From assembly GCA_021604645.1 (NCBI GenBank), contig BQJJ01000010.1, positions 91,684 to 155,683 on the forward strand: a stretch of 64,000 nt of DNA, in the 5' to 3' direction. The notes beneath the pieces are model-generated. The model was not told the origin of the DNA and made no database searches. It worked only from the letters and a program-made list of their open reading frames with translations. Shown here piece by piece: positions 8,301 to 17,710 of this stretch. Every line of letters begins with the position of its first letter. Within the stretch, counting starts at the first letter, position 1. Origin of the DNA: Methyloligella sp. (GTDB lineage Bacteria; Pseudomonadota; Alphaproteobacteria; Rhizobiales; HXMU1428-3). A program made the translations under genes and the position numbers.

Positions 8301-8978
8301 ATGCAAATTCTATTAATTGAGGATGATTTAGAAACAGCCCGTTTTCTCTGTAAAGCACTTGGGGAAAGTGGCCATAATGTTGACCATTCTGACGATGGAG
8401 AAATCGGTCTCCAATATGGTTTGAAAAAAGAATATGACGTTCTCATTATTGATCGCATGCTACCCAACAGAGATGGCCTCTCCATCATAGAAAATTTAAG
8501 AGAAAATGAGGTCAACACCCCAGTTCTTATTTTAAGTGCTTTGGATAAAGTTGATGAGCGAGTAAAAGGCTTAAAATCAGGAGGAGATGACTATCTCACT
8601 AAACCTTTTGCCTTAAGTGAGCTGCAAGCCAGAATAGAAGTACTCATGCGGCGTCTTGGAACTGGCGCGGAAAATTCTGAATTAAAAGTTGGAGACCTTA
8701 TTTTAGAAAGAATGTCTCAAAAAGTCTCCCGCTCAGGTGTAGACATTCAACTCGTGCCAAGAGAATATCGTCTGCTTGAATATTTAATGCGCCATAAGGG
8801 GCAAGTCGTCACAAGAACCATGCTCTTGGAAAATGTCTGGGACTACCATTTTGACCCGGGAACAAATGTCATAGATGTTCACATGTCCCGCCTTAGATCT
8901 AAAATCGATAAGGACTTTGATGAGACATTGTTACAGACCATACGCGGCGCAGGATATATGATTACCGATGGCGTTTAA
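8301..8978 (+). CDS. OmpR-family response regulator
   Basis: The 225-residue protein has a receiver domain (residues 1-115) with the acidic pocket 'EDD', phospho-acceptor Asp51 ('LIIDRMLP') and 'LTKPFALSELQARIEVLMRR', and a winged-helix DNA-binding domain (about 128-222) with 'LVPREYRLLEYLMRHKGQVVTR' and 'VDVHMSRLRSKID'-type text. It overlaps the kinase start by 11 bases, so the pair is translationally coupled. The position after degP suggests an envelope-related signal, as for CpxR or QseB-like regulators, but target and signal cannot be read from the sequence. Confidence 0.88.
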   Translation: MQILLIEDDLETARFLCKALGESGHNVDHSDDGEIGLQYGLKKEYDVLIIDRMLPNRDGLSIIENLRENEVNTPVLILSALDKVDERVKGLKSGGDDYLTKPFALSELQARIEVLMRRLGTGAENSELKVGDLILERMSQKVSRSGVDIQLVPREYRLLEYLMRHKGQVVTRTMLLENVWDYHFDPGTNVIDVHMSRLRSKIDKDFDETLLQTIRGAGYMITDGV

Positions 8979-10380
8979 CCGTCTATTCAAAACCACAGCA
9001 TTTCGTCTTTCAGCTGTTTACTTGCTGGTTATCATCCTAGCAAGTATCGCAGTTGGAACCTACACAGGCTGGAAAACAAATGCTCTTTTAACTCAGCAAC
9101 TTGTTGAGGTAATAACAGCCGAAGTAAAAGGCTTGGCGGAGCAATACCGCCAGGGTGGTTCGTCACGCTTAGCAGCCACAATTGCAACCCGCTCTAGAAA
9201 GCCAGGTAACTCTCTCTATTTTTTCGGAACGCAGACAGGTCGAAAAATAGCCGGTAGTTTAAACCGTATTCCAACCGAATTACGCGGTGTTAATAGAGGT
9301 GCTCAATTTAGTTACATTTGGCAACAAGATGAAACCCGCGAAAAAAGAAATGCAGTTGGCATTCCATTTCGTGTGGACGGCGGGCTTGTTCTAATTGTTG
9401 GGCGCGATATTGAAGATCAATTGAATTTTATCTATACCGCAAGAAAAATGTTTTTTATTGGCCTTGGACTATTAGCCGCCTTTGGGTTGGGAACAGGTCT
9501 TTGGGTTAGCCGTAATCTGCTCAATCGCATCAATCAGATTTCAGAAACAAGCAAATCAATCATGGCAGGAGATTTATCTGAAAGAATCCCAATTAATGGG
9601 TCGAACGATGAGCTAGATCAACTCTCTGCAAATCTAAACAATATGCTCATGAAAATAGAAACCCTTATGAGCGGCATGAGAGAAGTCACAGATAATATTG
9701 CTCATGATTTAAAAACGCCCATCAACCGAATACGCATCAAAGCCGAAGAAGCTTTAATAGACCCAGAAGGCGAAAAAGCTAAAGTAGAGGCCCTGCAAGG
9801 CACCATTGAAGAAGCGGATAATCTTATCAAAACATTCAATGCACTCTTAAAAATCGCTCGGTTGGAAGCTGGTGCAGATAACGAACAAAAAGATGTTGTT
9901 GATTTAAGCCAAGTTATGAAAGAAGTCGCCGAGCTTTATGAACCAGTAATTGATGATGAAGGTATGGAATTAAAACTCTCTATTTCAGAAAACCTATCAA
10001 TCCTAGCTGATAGGCAACTCATTTCCCAAGCCATTACAAATGTGATTGATAATGCCCTGAAATACGGCAGAGGAGATATAAAAAATAAAGATCACAAAAC
10101 CATAATAGAACTTATGGTAAGACAAAAAAATCAATATGTTGAAATTCATATTGCAGATAATGGTGAAGGAATATCTGAGGAAAATAAAAAGAGAGTTTTT
10201 CGAAGATTTGTTCGCTTGGAAGAAAGTCGCTCAAAACCGGGCAGTGGCCTAGGACTATCAATGGTTGGCGCAGTCATAAATGCCTACAAAGGGGCCATAC
10301 GCTTAGAAGACAACGAGCCCGGTCTTCGTATAATCATGAGATTTCCAATCCATCCAATTCCTCAATTGGCGTCCGCTTAA
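8968..10380 (+). CDS. HAMP-containing sensor histidine kinase
   Basis: The 470-residue protein has a membrane helix at about residues 10-32, a short periplasmic domain, a second helix at about 160-182 and a HAMP domain ('RNLLNRINQISETSKSIMAG'). The dimerisation domain contains 'NIAHDLKTPINRIR' with phospho-acceptor His near 245. The ATPase domain shows N-box 'VIDNALKYG', G1 'DNGEGI', F-box 'FRRFVRLEESR' and G2 'GSGLGLSMV'. All boxes are intact, so it should be an active partner of the regulator encoded just upstream, whose gene it overlaps. The next gene, glnE, begins about 100 bases later. Confidence 0.88.
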   Translation: MAFNRLFKTTAFRLSAVYLLVIILASIAVGTYTGWKTNALLTQQLVEVITAEVKGLAEQYRQGGSSRLAATIATRSRKPGNSLYFFGTQTGRKIAGSLNRIPTELRGVNRGAQFSYIWQQDETREKRNAVGIPFRVDGGLVLIVGRDIEDQLNFIYTARKMFFIGLGLLAAFGLGTGLWVSRNLLNRINQISETSKSIMAGDLSERIPINGSNDELDQLSANLNNMLMKIETLMSGMREVTDNIAHDLKTPINRIRIKAEEALIDPEGEKAKVEALQGTIEEADNLIKTFNALLKIARLEAGADNEQKDVVDLSQVMKEVAELYEPVIDDEGMELKLSISENLSILADRQLISQAITNVIDNALKYGRGDIKNKDHKTIIELMVRQKNQYVEIHIADNGEGISEENKKRVFRRFVRLEESRSKPGSGLGLSMVGAVINAYKGAIRLEDNEPGLRIIMRFPIHPIPQLASA

Positions 10381-10478
10381 AAGGTCTATGATAATCATTT
10401 CCAAATCATAAAAAGCACAATAAACTGAAGAGATTATTTCACGTTTAATTGGGTGCACATACTTGGGTGTAGAGATAT

Positions 10479-13409
10479 ATGAACAATTTAAGTCAGAGAA
10501 TTAATGCAGTGCCTGTTCCGCATAATACAGAGCTCGCAGAAAGTTGTCTTAATGACCTTAAGTCTGAACTTGCAGGAAAAGAATGGGCCAATGAATTCCT
10601 ATTAGATTTAGAAAACTCATCTCAAGTGCGGGCACTCCTATTAGGTGTATTTGGAAATTCTCCCTATTTAACTTCACTCATAAAACGCCGTCCCGAAAAT
10701 CTGTTCGGGGCTTTATATAATCCTCCCGAAACAAGAATGAGCGAATTAGGAGAAGAGCTCAAAGAGAATATGAAAAACGCTTCATCAATGGATGAAGCAA
10801 TGTGGCACTTAAGGGGCTATAAAAAGAAGGCGGCTCTGTTCACGGCATTAACTGATTTATCAAGCTGTTGGGATGTTCCAAAAGTCATTGAAGCCATCAC
10901 AATAAGTGCTGATACAGCGCTTGAACAAACAACTGAATTCCTTTTCAGACAGGCTATGATAAAGGGAGATGTCCTTCCTAAAAATCAAGAAAACCCCGCT
11001 GAAGATAGTGGTTACATCATCCTTGCTATGGGGAAACAAGGAGCGTTTGAATTAAACTATTCAAGTGATGTTGATCTCATCGTTTTTTATGATTTAGAGC
11101 GAATGACATTAAAAGAAGGAATTGAACCAAGTACTTTCTTTGTAAAATTGACTAGAAACATGGTCAAGATGATGCAAGAGCTAACGGCGGATGGTTATGT
11201 TTATCGCGTTGATTTGCGACTGAGACCAGACCCCGGAGCAACTCAAATTGCTCTTTCTACTGATGCTGCCTATTCATATTATGAAAGCTTTGGGCAAAAT
11301 TGGGAACGGGCAGCAATGATTAAAGCTCGCCCTGTCGCGGGCGATATTGAGGCCGGAGAAGAATTGCTTAAAGGACTAGCCCCCTTTGTTTGGCGCAAAT
11401 ATCTGGACTTTGCCGCCATTGACGATATTCATGCAATGAAGAGACAGGTCAATGCCGTCAAAGGTCACGGCACTATAGCAATCACAGGTCACAATATTAA
11501 ATTGGGCCGCGGCGGTATTCGAGAAATAGAGTTCTTCACACAGACACAACAGCTCATCGCTGGTGGGCGTCAAGCACATTTAAGAACGACACAAACTTTA
11601 GAAACTTTAAAAGGGCTAACTGAAGAACAATGGATTGCCCCAAAAGCACGTGATGAATTGACAATCGCCTATAATTTTCTACGACTTGTTGAGCACCGCA
11701 TACAGATGGTCAATGATGAACAAACCCATACCCTTCCCAAATCAGAGGAAGGCATGACTAGAATTGCTAATTTTTCAGGCTTTCAAACACTCGAAGAATT
11801 CTCAAAAAAATTGCGTCATGAACTAGAAACAGTCCAACATCATTACGCTGAACTATTTGAAGATGATAAGTCTCTAGCAAGTGAATGTGGTAATCTGGTT
11901 TTTGTAGGCGATGATATTGACCCAAACACAAAAGAGACAGTCGCAAATCTTGGGTTTAAAGACCCTGTCAAAGCCATTGAAACAGTAAAGTCCTGGCACT
12001 ACGGTAGGTATGCTTCAACACGAAGTGAGAGAGCAAGAGAGCGTTTAACAGAATTCCAACCAAAACTTCTTGAAGCTCTATCAAATACAGAACAACCAGA
12101 TGGTGCACTTTCTGTCTTTGATAAATTCTTAGGTGACTTACCAGCTGGCGTTCAGCTGTTCTCACTTCTTTCCTCAAATCCAAAATTATTGAACTTAATT
12201 GCAGAGATAATGGGAACAGCACCAGGACTTGCACGCGTGTTATCTCGGCGGTCAAAAATACTAGATGCAGTGCTAGCGCCCGAGTTCTTCGGGGATTTAC
12301 CTGATCATGATGCATTAAGCTCAATCATCGAAGACAAATTTTCAAGTTGTAAAGATTACCAAGACACACTTGACCTTGCACGTGTCATTGGTCAGGAACA
12401 ATCTTTTTTAATTGGTGTCCGGTTGCTCTCTGGAATAATTAGTGCTGATGTAGCAGCCTTTGCCTATTCGCGCCTGGCTGAAACCATCATCCAAAAGTTA
12501 CTCGAAAAAGTAGAAGAAGAAATAAGCCTTGCTCATGGGGGCTTTGAAGGCGCTTCCGTGACGGTGCTAGCAATGGGAAAACTTGGTGGCTATGAAATGA
12601 CTGCAAGTTCAGATCTGGATCTTATTTTAATTTATGATTTTAACCAAGATCAGGTCCATTCAGATGGCAAGAAACCTCTCTCACCAACCCAATATTATTC
12701 TCGCATCACACAAAGACTAATTTCAGCCCTTTCAGCACCAACCGCTGAAGGCGAGCTCTACGAAGTTGATATGCGACTAAGACCATCAGGAAGATCCGGG
12801 CCTGTAGCAACACAATTGAATAGTTTTGTTGACTATCAAAAAAACAAAGCATGGGTATGGGAACACTTAGCCTTAACAAGAGCTAGATGTTTAACCGGCT
12901 CACCAAGCTTGAAAGAAAAACTAAATGAAACAATTAAACTCGTCATATCCAAAGACCGTGAGAAAGATACGTTGATCACAGAAGTTAAAGATATGCGTGA
13001 GAGAATAGCAAAGGAAAAAGGAACTGATAATATTTGGGATATTAAACAGGTTAGAGGTGGTCAGGTTGATATTGAGTTCATTTGCCAATATCTACAATTA
13101 CAGTTTTCATACATCCATCCCGATATTATAAATACAAACACTGTGAGTAGTCTGGAGAAAATTGCTGAACGAAATCTCTTAAATGGGCAGGACGGAAACT
13201 TACTAGTAAAAGCCTCTCATTTATATAATGACCTTATTCAAATGATAAGGTTGAGCACAGAAAAAGGCTTTGTTCCTGAAACTGCGAGTATGGGATTAAA
13301 ATTAAGGTTAGCAAAAACCGCTAACTTGGATACCTATGATGAGCTCGTTGAAAAGCTTTCCTACACTCAAAAACAGGTGAAAATTATTTTTGACAAAATG
13401 TTTAATTGA
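10479..13409 (+). CDS. glnE: bifunctional glutamine synthetase adenylyltransferase/deadenylase GlnE
   Basis: The 976-residue protein has the expected duplicated architecture. The N-terminal adenylyl-removing half carries a nucleotidyltransferase motif 'SSDVDLIVFYD' near residue 195 and 'VDLRLRPDPGATQIALS'; the C-terminal adenylyl-transferring half carries 'SSDLDLILIYD' near residue 710 and 'VDMRLRPSGRSGPVAT'. Each half also has the GlnD/GlnE helical domain ('GRGGIREIEFFTQTQQL', 'VRGGQVDIEFICQYLQL'). It attaches or removes AMP on glutamine synthetase under control of PII, setting ammonia assimilation. Length is normal and both active sites look intact. It fits with gltBD further along the window. 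Confidence 0.95.
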   Translation: MNNLSQRINAVPVPHNTELAESCLNDLKSELAGKEWANEFLLDLENSSQVRALLLGVFGNSPYLTSLIKRRPENLFGALYNPPETRMSELGEELKENMKNASSMDEAMWHLRGYKKKAALFTALTDLSSCWDVPKVIEAITISADTALEQTTEFLFRQAMIKGDVLPKNQENPAEDSGYIILAMGKQGAFELNYSSDVDLIVFYDLERMTLKEGIEPSTFFVKLTRNMVKMMQELTADGYVYRVDLRLRPDPGATQIALSTDAAYSYYESFGQNWERAAMIKARPVAGDIEAGEELLKGLAPFVWRKYLDFAAIDDIHAMKRQVNAVKGHGTIAITGHNIKLGRGGIREIEFFTQTQQLIAGGRQAHLRTTQTLETLKGLTEEQWIAPKARDELTIAYNFLRLVEHRIQMVNDEQTHTLPKSEEGMTRIANFSGFQTLEEFSKKLRHELETVQHHYAELFEDDKSLASECGNLVFVGDDIDPNTKETVANLGFKDPVKAIETVKSWHYGRYASTRSERARERLTEFQPKLLEALSNTEQPDGALSVFDKFLGDLPAGVQLFSLLSSNPKLLNLIAEIMGTAPGLARVLSRRSKILDAVLAPEFFGDLPDHDALSSIIEDKFSSCKDYQDTLDLARVIGQEQSFLIGVRLLSGIISADVAAFAYSRLAETIIQKLLEKVEEEISLAHGGFEGASVTVLAMGKLGGYEMTASSDLDLILIYDFNQDQVHSDGKKPLSPTQYYSRITQRLISALSAPTAEGELYEVDMRLRPSGRSGPVATQLNSFVDYQKNKAWVWEHLALTRARCLTGSPSLKEKLNETIKLVISKDREKDTLITEVKDMRERIAKEKGTDNIWDIKQVRGGQVDIEFICQYLQLQFSYIHPDIINTNTVSSLEKIAERNLLNGQDGNLLVKASHLYNDLIQMIRLSTEKGFVPETASMGLKLRLAKTANLDTYDELVEKLSYTQKQVKIIFDKMFN

Positions 13410-13505
13410 TTTTTTCAAAAACCGCGACGGTATTTAATCTTCCCATTCGTATTATAAATATCAAAAGACAAACAATACGAATTTTTAAAAAACGAGGAAG
13501 TGTAA

Positions 13506-14069
13506 ATGTCAAAAAAATTAGCTCTAGGAGCAGGTGTCGCGGTTTTAGTTATTTCTATGAGTGGTGTTGCTATTGCAAAAAAACATGGCAAACATTGTTA
13601 TCGCGGCGGTGGGCATCCCCCCCATCATTCTATGAAAAAGCACGGTATGAATATTATGCGCCATGCTGACGCCGATAAAGATGGTAACATCACAAAAGCT
13701 GAATTGCTGAGTGCTCATGAGAAAAAATTTAAAGATTTCGACCTGAACGCTGATGGCAATGTAACAGCTGAAGAAGTACAGAAAAAGCTATCAAGCCACT
13801 ATGAAAAAATAGCAAAAAGAATAACGCGTAAATTTGATGAAAACCGAGACGGCAAAGTAACGACTGAAGAATTCTCAAAACACGCAGAAAAAAAATTATA
13901 TATGCTTGATCTAAATGATGATGGTGTCATTAGCAAAGATGAGCGTCCACGTAAGCGGATGGGCTGGAAACGTCATCACCGTTCTCACCATGGAAAAGGG
14001 AACAGAGATCATCACCGCGGCTCACATATGGAAAACGGGAAAGATAAAAAAACAGAAACACAAAAATAA
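13506..14069 (+). CDS. secreted EF-hand calcium-binding protein
   Basis: The 187-residue product has a signal peptide (residues 1-24, 'GVAIAKK') and four EF-hand loops: 'DADKDGNITKAE', 'DLNADGNVTAEE', 'DENRDGKVTTEE' and 'DLNDDGVISKDE'. Each loop keeps the Asp/Asn-x-Asp-x-Asp-Gly pattern, so metal binding is likely. Both ends are unusually rich in histidine and basic residues ('GGGHPPHHSMKKHG', 'HHRSHHGKGNRDHHRGSH'), which suggests additional transition-metal binding. The start follows GAGGAAG. It precedes the ECF sigma operon, and EF-hand proteins often accompany such metal-sensing sigma modules. The exact role is unknown. Confidence 0.85.
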   Translation: MSKKLALGAGVAVLVISMSGVAIAKKHGKHCYRGGGHPPHHSMKKHGMNIMRHADADKDGNITKAELLSAHEKKFKDFDLNADGNVTAEEVQKKLSSHYEKIAKRITRKFDENRDGKVTTEEFSKHAEKKLYMLDLNDDGVISKDERPRKRMGWKRHHRSHHGKGNRDHHRGSHMENGKDKKTETQK

Positions 14070-14084
14070 TACATGAATAATAAA

Positions 14085-14132
14085 TAGAGCGTTCCACACA
14101 ATATTGGAACGCTCTAAATGGAGAGCGCTCTC
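14085..14132. promoter_or_regulatory. two adjacent palindromes upstream of the ECF sigma gene
   Basis: TAGAGCGTTCCA (14085-14096) and TGGAACGCTCTA (14105-14116) are perfect inverted arms with an 8-base spacer; no T run follows, so a terminator is less likely. Four bases later GAGAGCGCTCTC (14121-14132) is a perfect 12-base palindrome, ending 26 bases before the sigma factor start. Both share an AGAGCG core. They may be operators or a structured leader. Confidence 0.45.
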
Positions 14133-14158
14133 TGTTAACTCAGCTGAAAAGTTACGAT

Positions 14159-14764
14159 ATGCAAAGTGGTATTATTGAAACCGAGCAAGACCTGATCATT
14201 CACGCTCAAAAGGGTGATCAAAAAGCATTTAAAGAACTTGTGCATCAGCACTTGCCAAACGTGCTCGCTCTTGGGTTTAGAATGCTGAATAATGCAAGTG
14301 AAGCTGAAGACATGGCCCAGGATGTAATGCTCAGTCTTTGGCAAAATATCAGCAAATACGATGCCGGCAAAGCAAAATTTTCAACATGGCTTTATAGAAT
14401 AACGGCAAACCGTTGTCTCGATCGCATAAGAAAAAAGACACCAGAACAATTACCGGAAGATTATGATCCAGTCATAGAGGCTGAACAGCTAGATAATCTT
14501 TATAACAAGCAGTTATCCAAACAAATGGAGACAACATTGCAAACACTACCAGATCGGCAGTATCTCGCATTGGTTTTGTTTCATTATCAAGGTCATCGAA
14601 TGACTGAAGTCGCTGAAATTATGGAATGTTCAAGTGAAGCAGTTGAAAGTTTATTAGCAAGAGCCAGGCGAACATTAAAACAAAAACTAGGTCCACTCTG
14701 GCAAGAGTTTCAAAACAATAGCTCACCCAATCTACAAGAACAAAATCGGGGGGAAGTGGTATGA
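14159..14764 (+). CDS. ECF-family RNA polymerase sigma factor
   Basis: The 201-residue protein has sigma region 2 (residues 20-90: 'AEDMAQDVMLSLWQNISKYD', 'FSTWLYRITANRCLDRIRKK') and region 4 (about 125-180: 'LPDRQYLALVLFHYQGHRMTEVAEIMECSSEAVESLLARARRTLKQKL', quoted in part as seen in the translation at those residues). It lacks regions 1 and 3, as expected for ECF sigmas. The stop overlaps the start of the next gene (ATGA), typical of a sigma/anti-sigma pair. With the downstream CnrX-like sensor and the EF-hand gene upstream it forms an apparent metal or envelope stress module. Confidence 0.88.
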   Translation: MQSGIIETEQDLIIHAQKGDQKAFKELVHQHLPNVLALGFRMLNNASEAEDMAQDVMLSLWQNISKYDAGKAKFSTWLYRITANRCLDRIRKKTPEQLPEDYDPVIEAEQLDNLYNKQLSKQMETTLQTLPDRQYLALVLFHYQGHRMTEVAEIMECSSEAVESLLARARRTLKQKLGPLWQEFQNNSSPNLQEQNRGEVV

Positions 14765-15387
14765 CAAATAATTTGGATCATTTAACAATGAATGAAAAGA
14801 AATTAGAACAATTGCTGGATATTTACGGAGCTGATTTATCTAAAATGCCAGAGCCCTTTGCTAAGGAGATCAAAGAATTTCTTCAGAAAATACAAGAAGG
14901 CGCAAATCAAGGTTTCGATGGAGAGATAGAGCCTTCAGGTAGTCAGGCCTCCACACAGAAAGAAAAAATTTCCGAGTTGATCGAGAAAGCCGAGTTACTT
15001 GATCAAGCCCTGGATCACCATAAACAGTTGCCGAAGTGGGAGATAGAAGCGCTTGAAGGTCAAATTTTAGCAAAAGCCTTTGCCTCTGAACAAACAAGTA
15101 CAGCTGATGTCATTTCTTTTGATGAAAGAAAAAACACTATTGAGAAAAACAAGCCTTCTGCAATAGATAATAAGTCGTCCGGTAAAAGTGAATTTTTCAC
15201 AATAAAGTCAACTGGTTTGATTGCGGCAAGTCTGTTAGCAGGGCTTCTGATTGGTAGCTTTGGAGGACTAGACCATCTTTTATATGAAGAAGGGACAACA
15301 TTAATCGCCAGCAATAGCTTTATGGATGATGTCCTATATTTAGGCACAGAATACAGCCTTGAAACGGCTGATTTTTTAAATAATTAA
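14761..15387 (+). CDS. putative membrane anti-sigma factor
   Basis: The 208-residue protein is read in an ATGA overlap with the sigma gene. It has an acidic, helical cytoplasmic part (residues 1-145), one membrane helix at about 150-170 ('STGLIAASLLAGLLIGSFGG') and a short periplasmic tail. A classic zinc-binding anti-sigma motif (HxxxCxxC) is absent; there are no cysteines. Topology and gene order suggest that it holds the sigma factor at the membrane, in the manner of CnrY. I do not recognise the family with certainty, so this is inference from position and topology. Confidence 0.6.
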   Translation: MTNNLDHLTMNEKKLEQLLDIYGADLSKMPEPFAKEIKEFLQKIQEGANQGFDGEIEPSGSQASTQKEKISELIEKAELLDQALDHHKQLPKWEIEALEGQILAKAFASEQTSTADVISFDERKNTIEKNKPSAIDNKSSGKSEFFTIKSTGLIAASLLAGLLIGSFGGLDHLLYEEGTTLIASNSFMDDVLYLGTEYSLETADFLNN

Positions 15388-15407
15388 ATTAAGTAAGGAG
15401 GAAGAAT

Positions 15408-15869
15408 ATGTCCCGTTGGGTTAAAATTATATTCTTTATATCTTTGGCACTGAACTTTGCAGTCATTGGTGTCGTTGCCAGTAAAAAATTAGGGTTTCAT
15501 AAAAAATGGCGCCATGGGGGTATGCAGCATCATATCCTGAAAGTAATTCCGGAAGAAAAGCGACCACAGATCAAAAGTCTTCTTGAGGAATATAAAAAAT
15601 CTTCTCCTCATCGGCCAGGAAAAATGATCCGCAACTGGGATAAGTTCGAAGAAATTCTCATAGAAGACAAATTTAATAGAGAGCAATTTCTAACAACTTT
15701 TAATAAAGAGTTGGAACAGCATAATCAAAGATGGATGAATGGCGGTAAAGTGATCGCAGATATCGCAGAGCTTTTAACAGTAGGCGAGAGAAAAGACATT
15801 CTTAAAAAGATCAAACGGAAAATGAAACGGCGGCACAGACACCATAAACACCGACACGGTGATCATTAA
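15408..15869 (+). CDS. CnrX/CpxP-like periplasmic heavy-metal sensor protein
   Basis: The 153-residue protein starts after a strong AAGGAGGAAG site. It has an N-terminal membrane anchor (residues 5-25) and a helical periplasmic domain of the 'heavy-metal resistance' type (PF13801-like): helices with 'IPEEKRPQIKSLLEEYKK' and 'FNREQFLTTFNKELEQHNQ'. The C-terminal tail is very rich in His, Lys and Arg ('KRRHRHHKHRHGDH'), a plausible metal-binding tail. By analogy with CnrYXH, it would sense periplasmic metal and relay this to the membrane anti-sigma protein. Its stop codon overlaps the stop of the convergent kinase gene by three bases. Confidence 0.75.
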   Translation: MSRWVKIIFFISLALNFAVIGVVASKKLGFHKKWRHGGMQHHILKVIPEEKRPQIKSLLEEYKKSSPHRPGKMIRNWDKFEEILIEDKFNREQFLTTFNKELEQHNQRWMNGGKVIADIAELLTVGERKDILKKIKRKMKRRHRHHKHRHGDH

Positions 15870-17620
15870 GCAGCAATAGACTTAAGGGGCTGGTCTTTCT
15901 TAACATTAGATTGACCAGTCGAGGGGGAAATAAGAGGCAAAGTAACAAGCACTGTTGTTCCAACACCAACTTCACTCTCAATGGATAAATGCCCCCCATG
16001 TAAATCAACAAGGCTACGTGATATAGCCAATCCAAGTCCAGTACCAGAGTGGCATTTTGTAAGTTGGTTCTCAACTTGTTGAAAAGGTTTTCCTAATTTA
16101 GAGATAGCGCTCTCTTCAATACCTATACCAGTATCTTTTACATAAATATGAACTGAAGCCTGATCCATTTCAGCTAAAAGTTGAACGGCGCCACCTTCTG
16201 GTGTGAATTTAATCGCGTTTGACATGAGGTTCAGCATCACCTGTTTAATGGCCCTTTGATCAAGAACGACTTCAACATCTTTAGGTATGCTTGGCAATAG
16301 TTCAATCTTTTCAGCCTCAGCTTGAGCACTAACGATGTGTATACAATCATCTAAAAGGGATCTGAGAGAACAAGGTTTGGTCTCTAAAGTGAGGCGTCCA
16401 GCTTCAATGCGGGACATATCCAAAATATCATTAATCAACTCGAGTAGGTACGCGCCGCTCATGTGGATATCGTTGATGTAATCAGCATATTGAGCATTAT
16501 CGATAGGGCCAAGCACCTCACGATGCATCATGTCTGAGAAGCCAATAATTGCATTGAGAGGTGTGCGAAGTTCATGACTAATATTGGCTAAAAATTCAGA
16601 TTTAACGCGGTTAGCATCTTCAGCCCGTTCTTTCTCTCGCATATATTTGTCGGCAAGTTCAGCCAACTTCTGCGTTTTTTGCTCAAGTTCGCGCCGCGAT
16701 TCTCGTAAATTTTCAACTGTGTTACACATTTGTTGCTCACGAATAGCGAGATTTTGCTGACTGGTTTTTAACTTGGTGATGTCAAATGAGACACTCATCA
16801 ATCCACCATCAACAGTCGGTGTTTCTTGTATTTGAAGCCAACGACCATTACGCATCTGAGTTTCATAATTGCTAGGTGTAAAAGACCTGTTGGCGCGAAT
16901 TGGTCTCATCATCAGTTGATTGATTTTAGCATCAAATTGAAAATAATCAGGCTTTACTTTCTCATCGGTTTTTACAGTTTCGGATCCCTTGAAATGGTAA
17001 GTATCCTCAAATTTAGAATTTGAAAGAACGAGCTTTCTGTTTCGATCCCATAAGGAAAAAGCCTCCGGCATACTTTCAATCGCCCCTCTCAATGAAAGCA
17101 ATTGACTAAAATCATCACCAAATTTCAGTATGTCTTTGTTCTCATGTCTCTCCATAGAAATAAGCGGATGAACTATGGCACCAAGCAGATAAACAAGCAT
17201 AAGAACCAGAGAAATAAGGGTAGCATCCAAGAGCTGGACGGCAAAAACAGGCGGCTGCAAAATTGAAAAAATAGACGCCGTAAGGCTGAAAAACTTCAAT
17301 GTTAAGGTTATAAATAACCCATAAATAACCAGCGTGAGTTGTCTGGATTTCACTTTCGAAATGAACCGCCTCAAAACAACGCGCGTAACACGAAAACTAA
17401 AGTGAGAAAAAGCCGCAACCACTTTAAATTGTTCGCGCGCAATATGCAGCACTGCAAAGAGAATAGATCTCATTAGGCGCAGATATTCATAGAGCTTAAC
17501 TGCTCGATGAAATTTAAAGTGTCGATACAAAAGATCCTCGCAAGAAAAATCAGGCCCCCACATGATTAATCGGGCTATTGGATTTCTTAAAATTTGAGAG
17601 GCGCAAACGCATCTCATCAT
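15866..17620 (-). CDS. PAS-domain sensor histidine kinase of the PleC/DivJ/PdhS type
   Basis: The 584-residue protein begins with a basic region of about 85 residues, then two membrane helices (about 90-116 and 125-153), a PAS domain ('LRGAIESMPEAFSLWDRNRKLVLSN', residues 180-300), a coiled coil (about 300-335) and a kinase core. The dimerisation motif 'NISHELRTPLNAIIGFSDMM' (His near 347) with 'LGPIDNAQYADYINDIHMSG' is typical of kinases acting on DivK in alphaproteobacterial cell cycle control. The ATPase domain has 'NLMSNAIKFTPEGG', 'DTGIGI' and 'GTGLGLAIS'. No receiver domain is attached and no partner regulator is next to it. The long start could be shortened, since the first 80 residues are poorly supported. 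Confidence 0.82.
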   Translation of the reverse strand: MMRCVCASQILRNPIARLIMWGPDFSCEDLLYRHFKFHRAVKLYEYLRLMRSILFAVLHIAREQFKVVAAFSHFSFRVTRVVLRRFISKVKSRQLTLVIYGLFITLTLKFFSLTASIFSILQPPVFAVQLLDATLISLVLMLVYLLGAIVHPLISMERHENKDILKFGDDFSQLLSLRGAIESMPEAFSLWDRNRKLVLSNSKFEDTYHFKGSETVKTDEKVKPDYFQFDAKINQLMMRPIRANRSFTPSNYETQMRNGRWLQIQETPTVDGGLMSVSFDITKLKTSQQNLAIREQQMCNTVENLRESRRELEQKTQKLAELADKYMREKERAEDANRVKSEFLANISHELRTPLNAIIGFSDMMHREVLGPIDNAQYADYINDIHMSGAYLLELINDILDMSRIEAGRLTLETKPCSLRSLLDDCIHIVSAQAEAEKIELLPSIPKDVEVVLDQRAIKQVMLNLMSNAIKFTPEGGAVQLLAEMDQASVHIYVKDTGIGIEESAISKLGKPFQQVENQLTKCHSGTGLGLAISRSLVDLHGGHLSIESEVGVGTTVLVTLPLISPSTGQSNVKKDQPLKSIAA

Positions 17621-17710
17621 TGAATTGATATCATTTGATAAAATTAAATGATTCGATGCAAGATCTTTCGTAAGTGTTAATGAATTGTGTGGTGAACAGA
17701 GTATTATTTT

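Noticed and set aside
14106..14130. GGAAC as the -35 of an ECF promoter for the sigma gene
   Set aside because: No matching -10 motif lies at the proper distance, and GGAAC is part of the inverted repeat.
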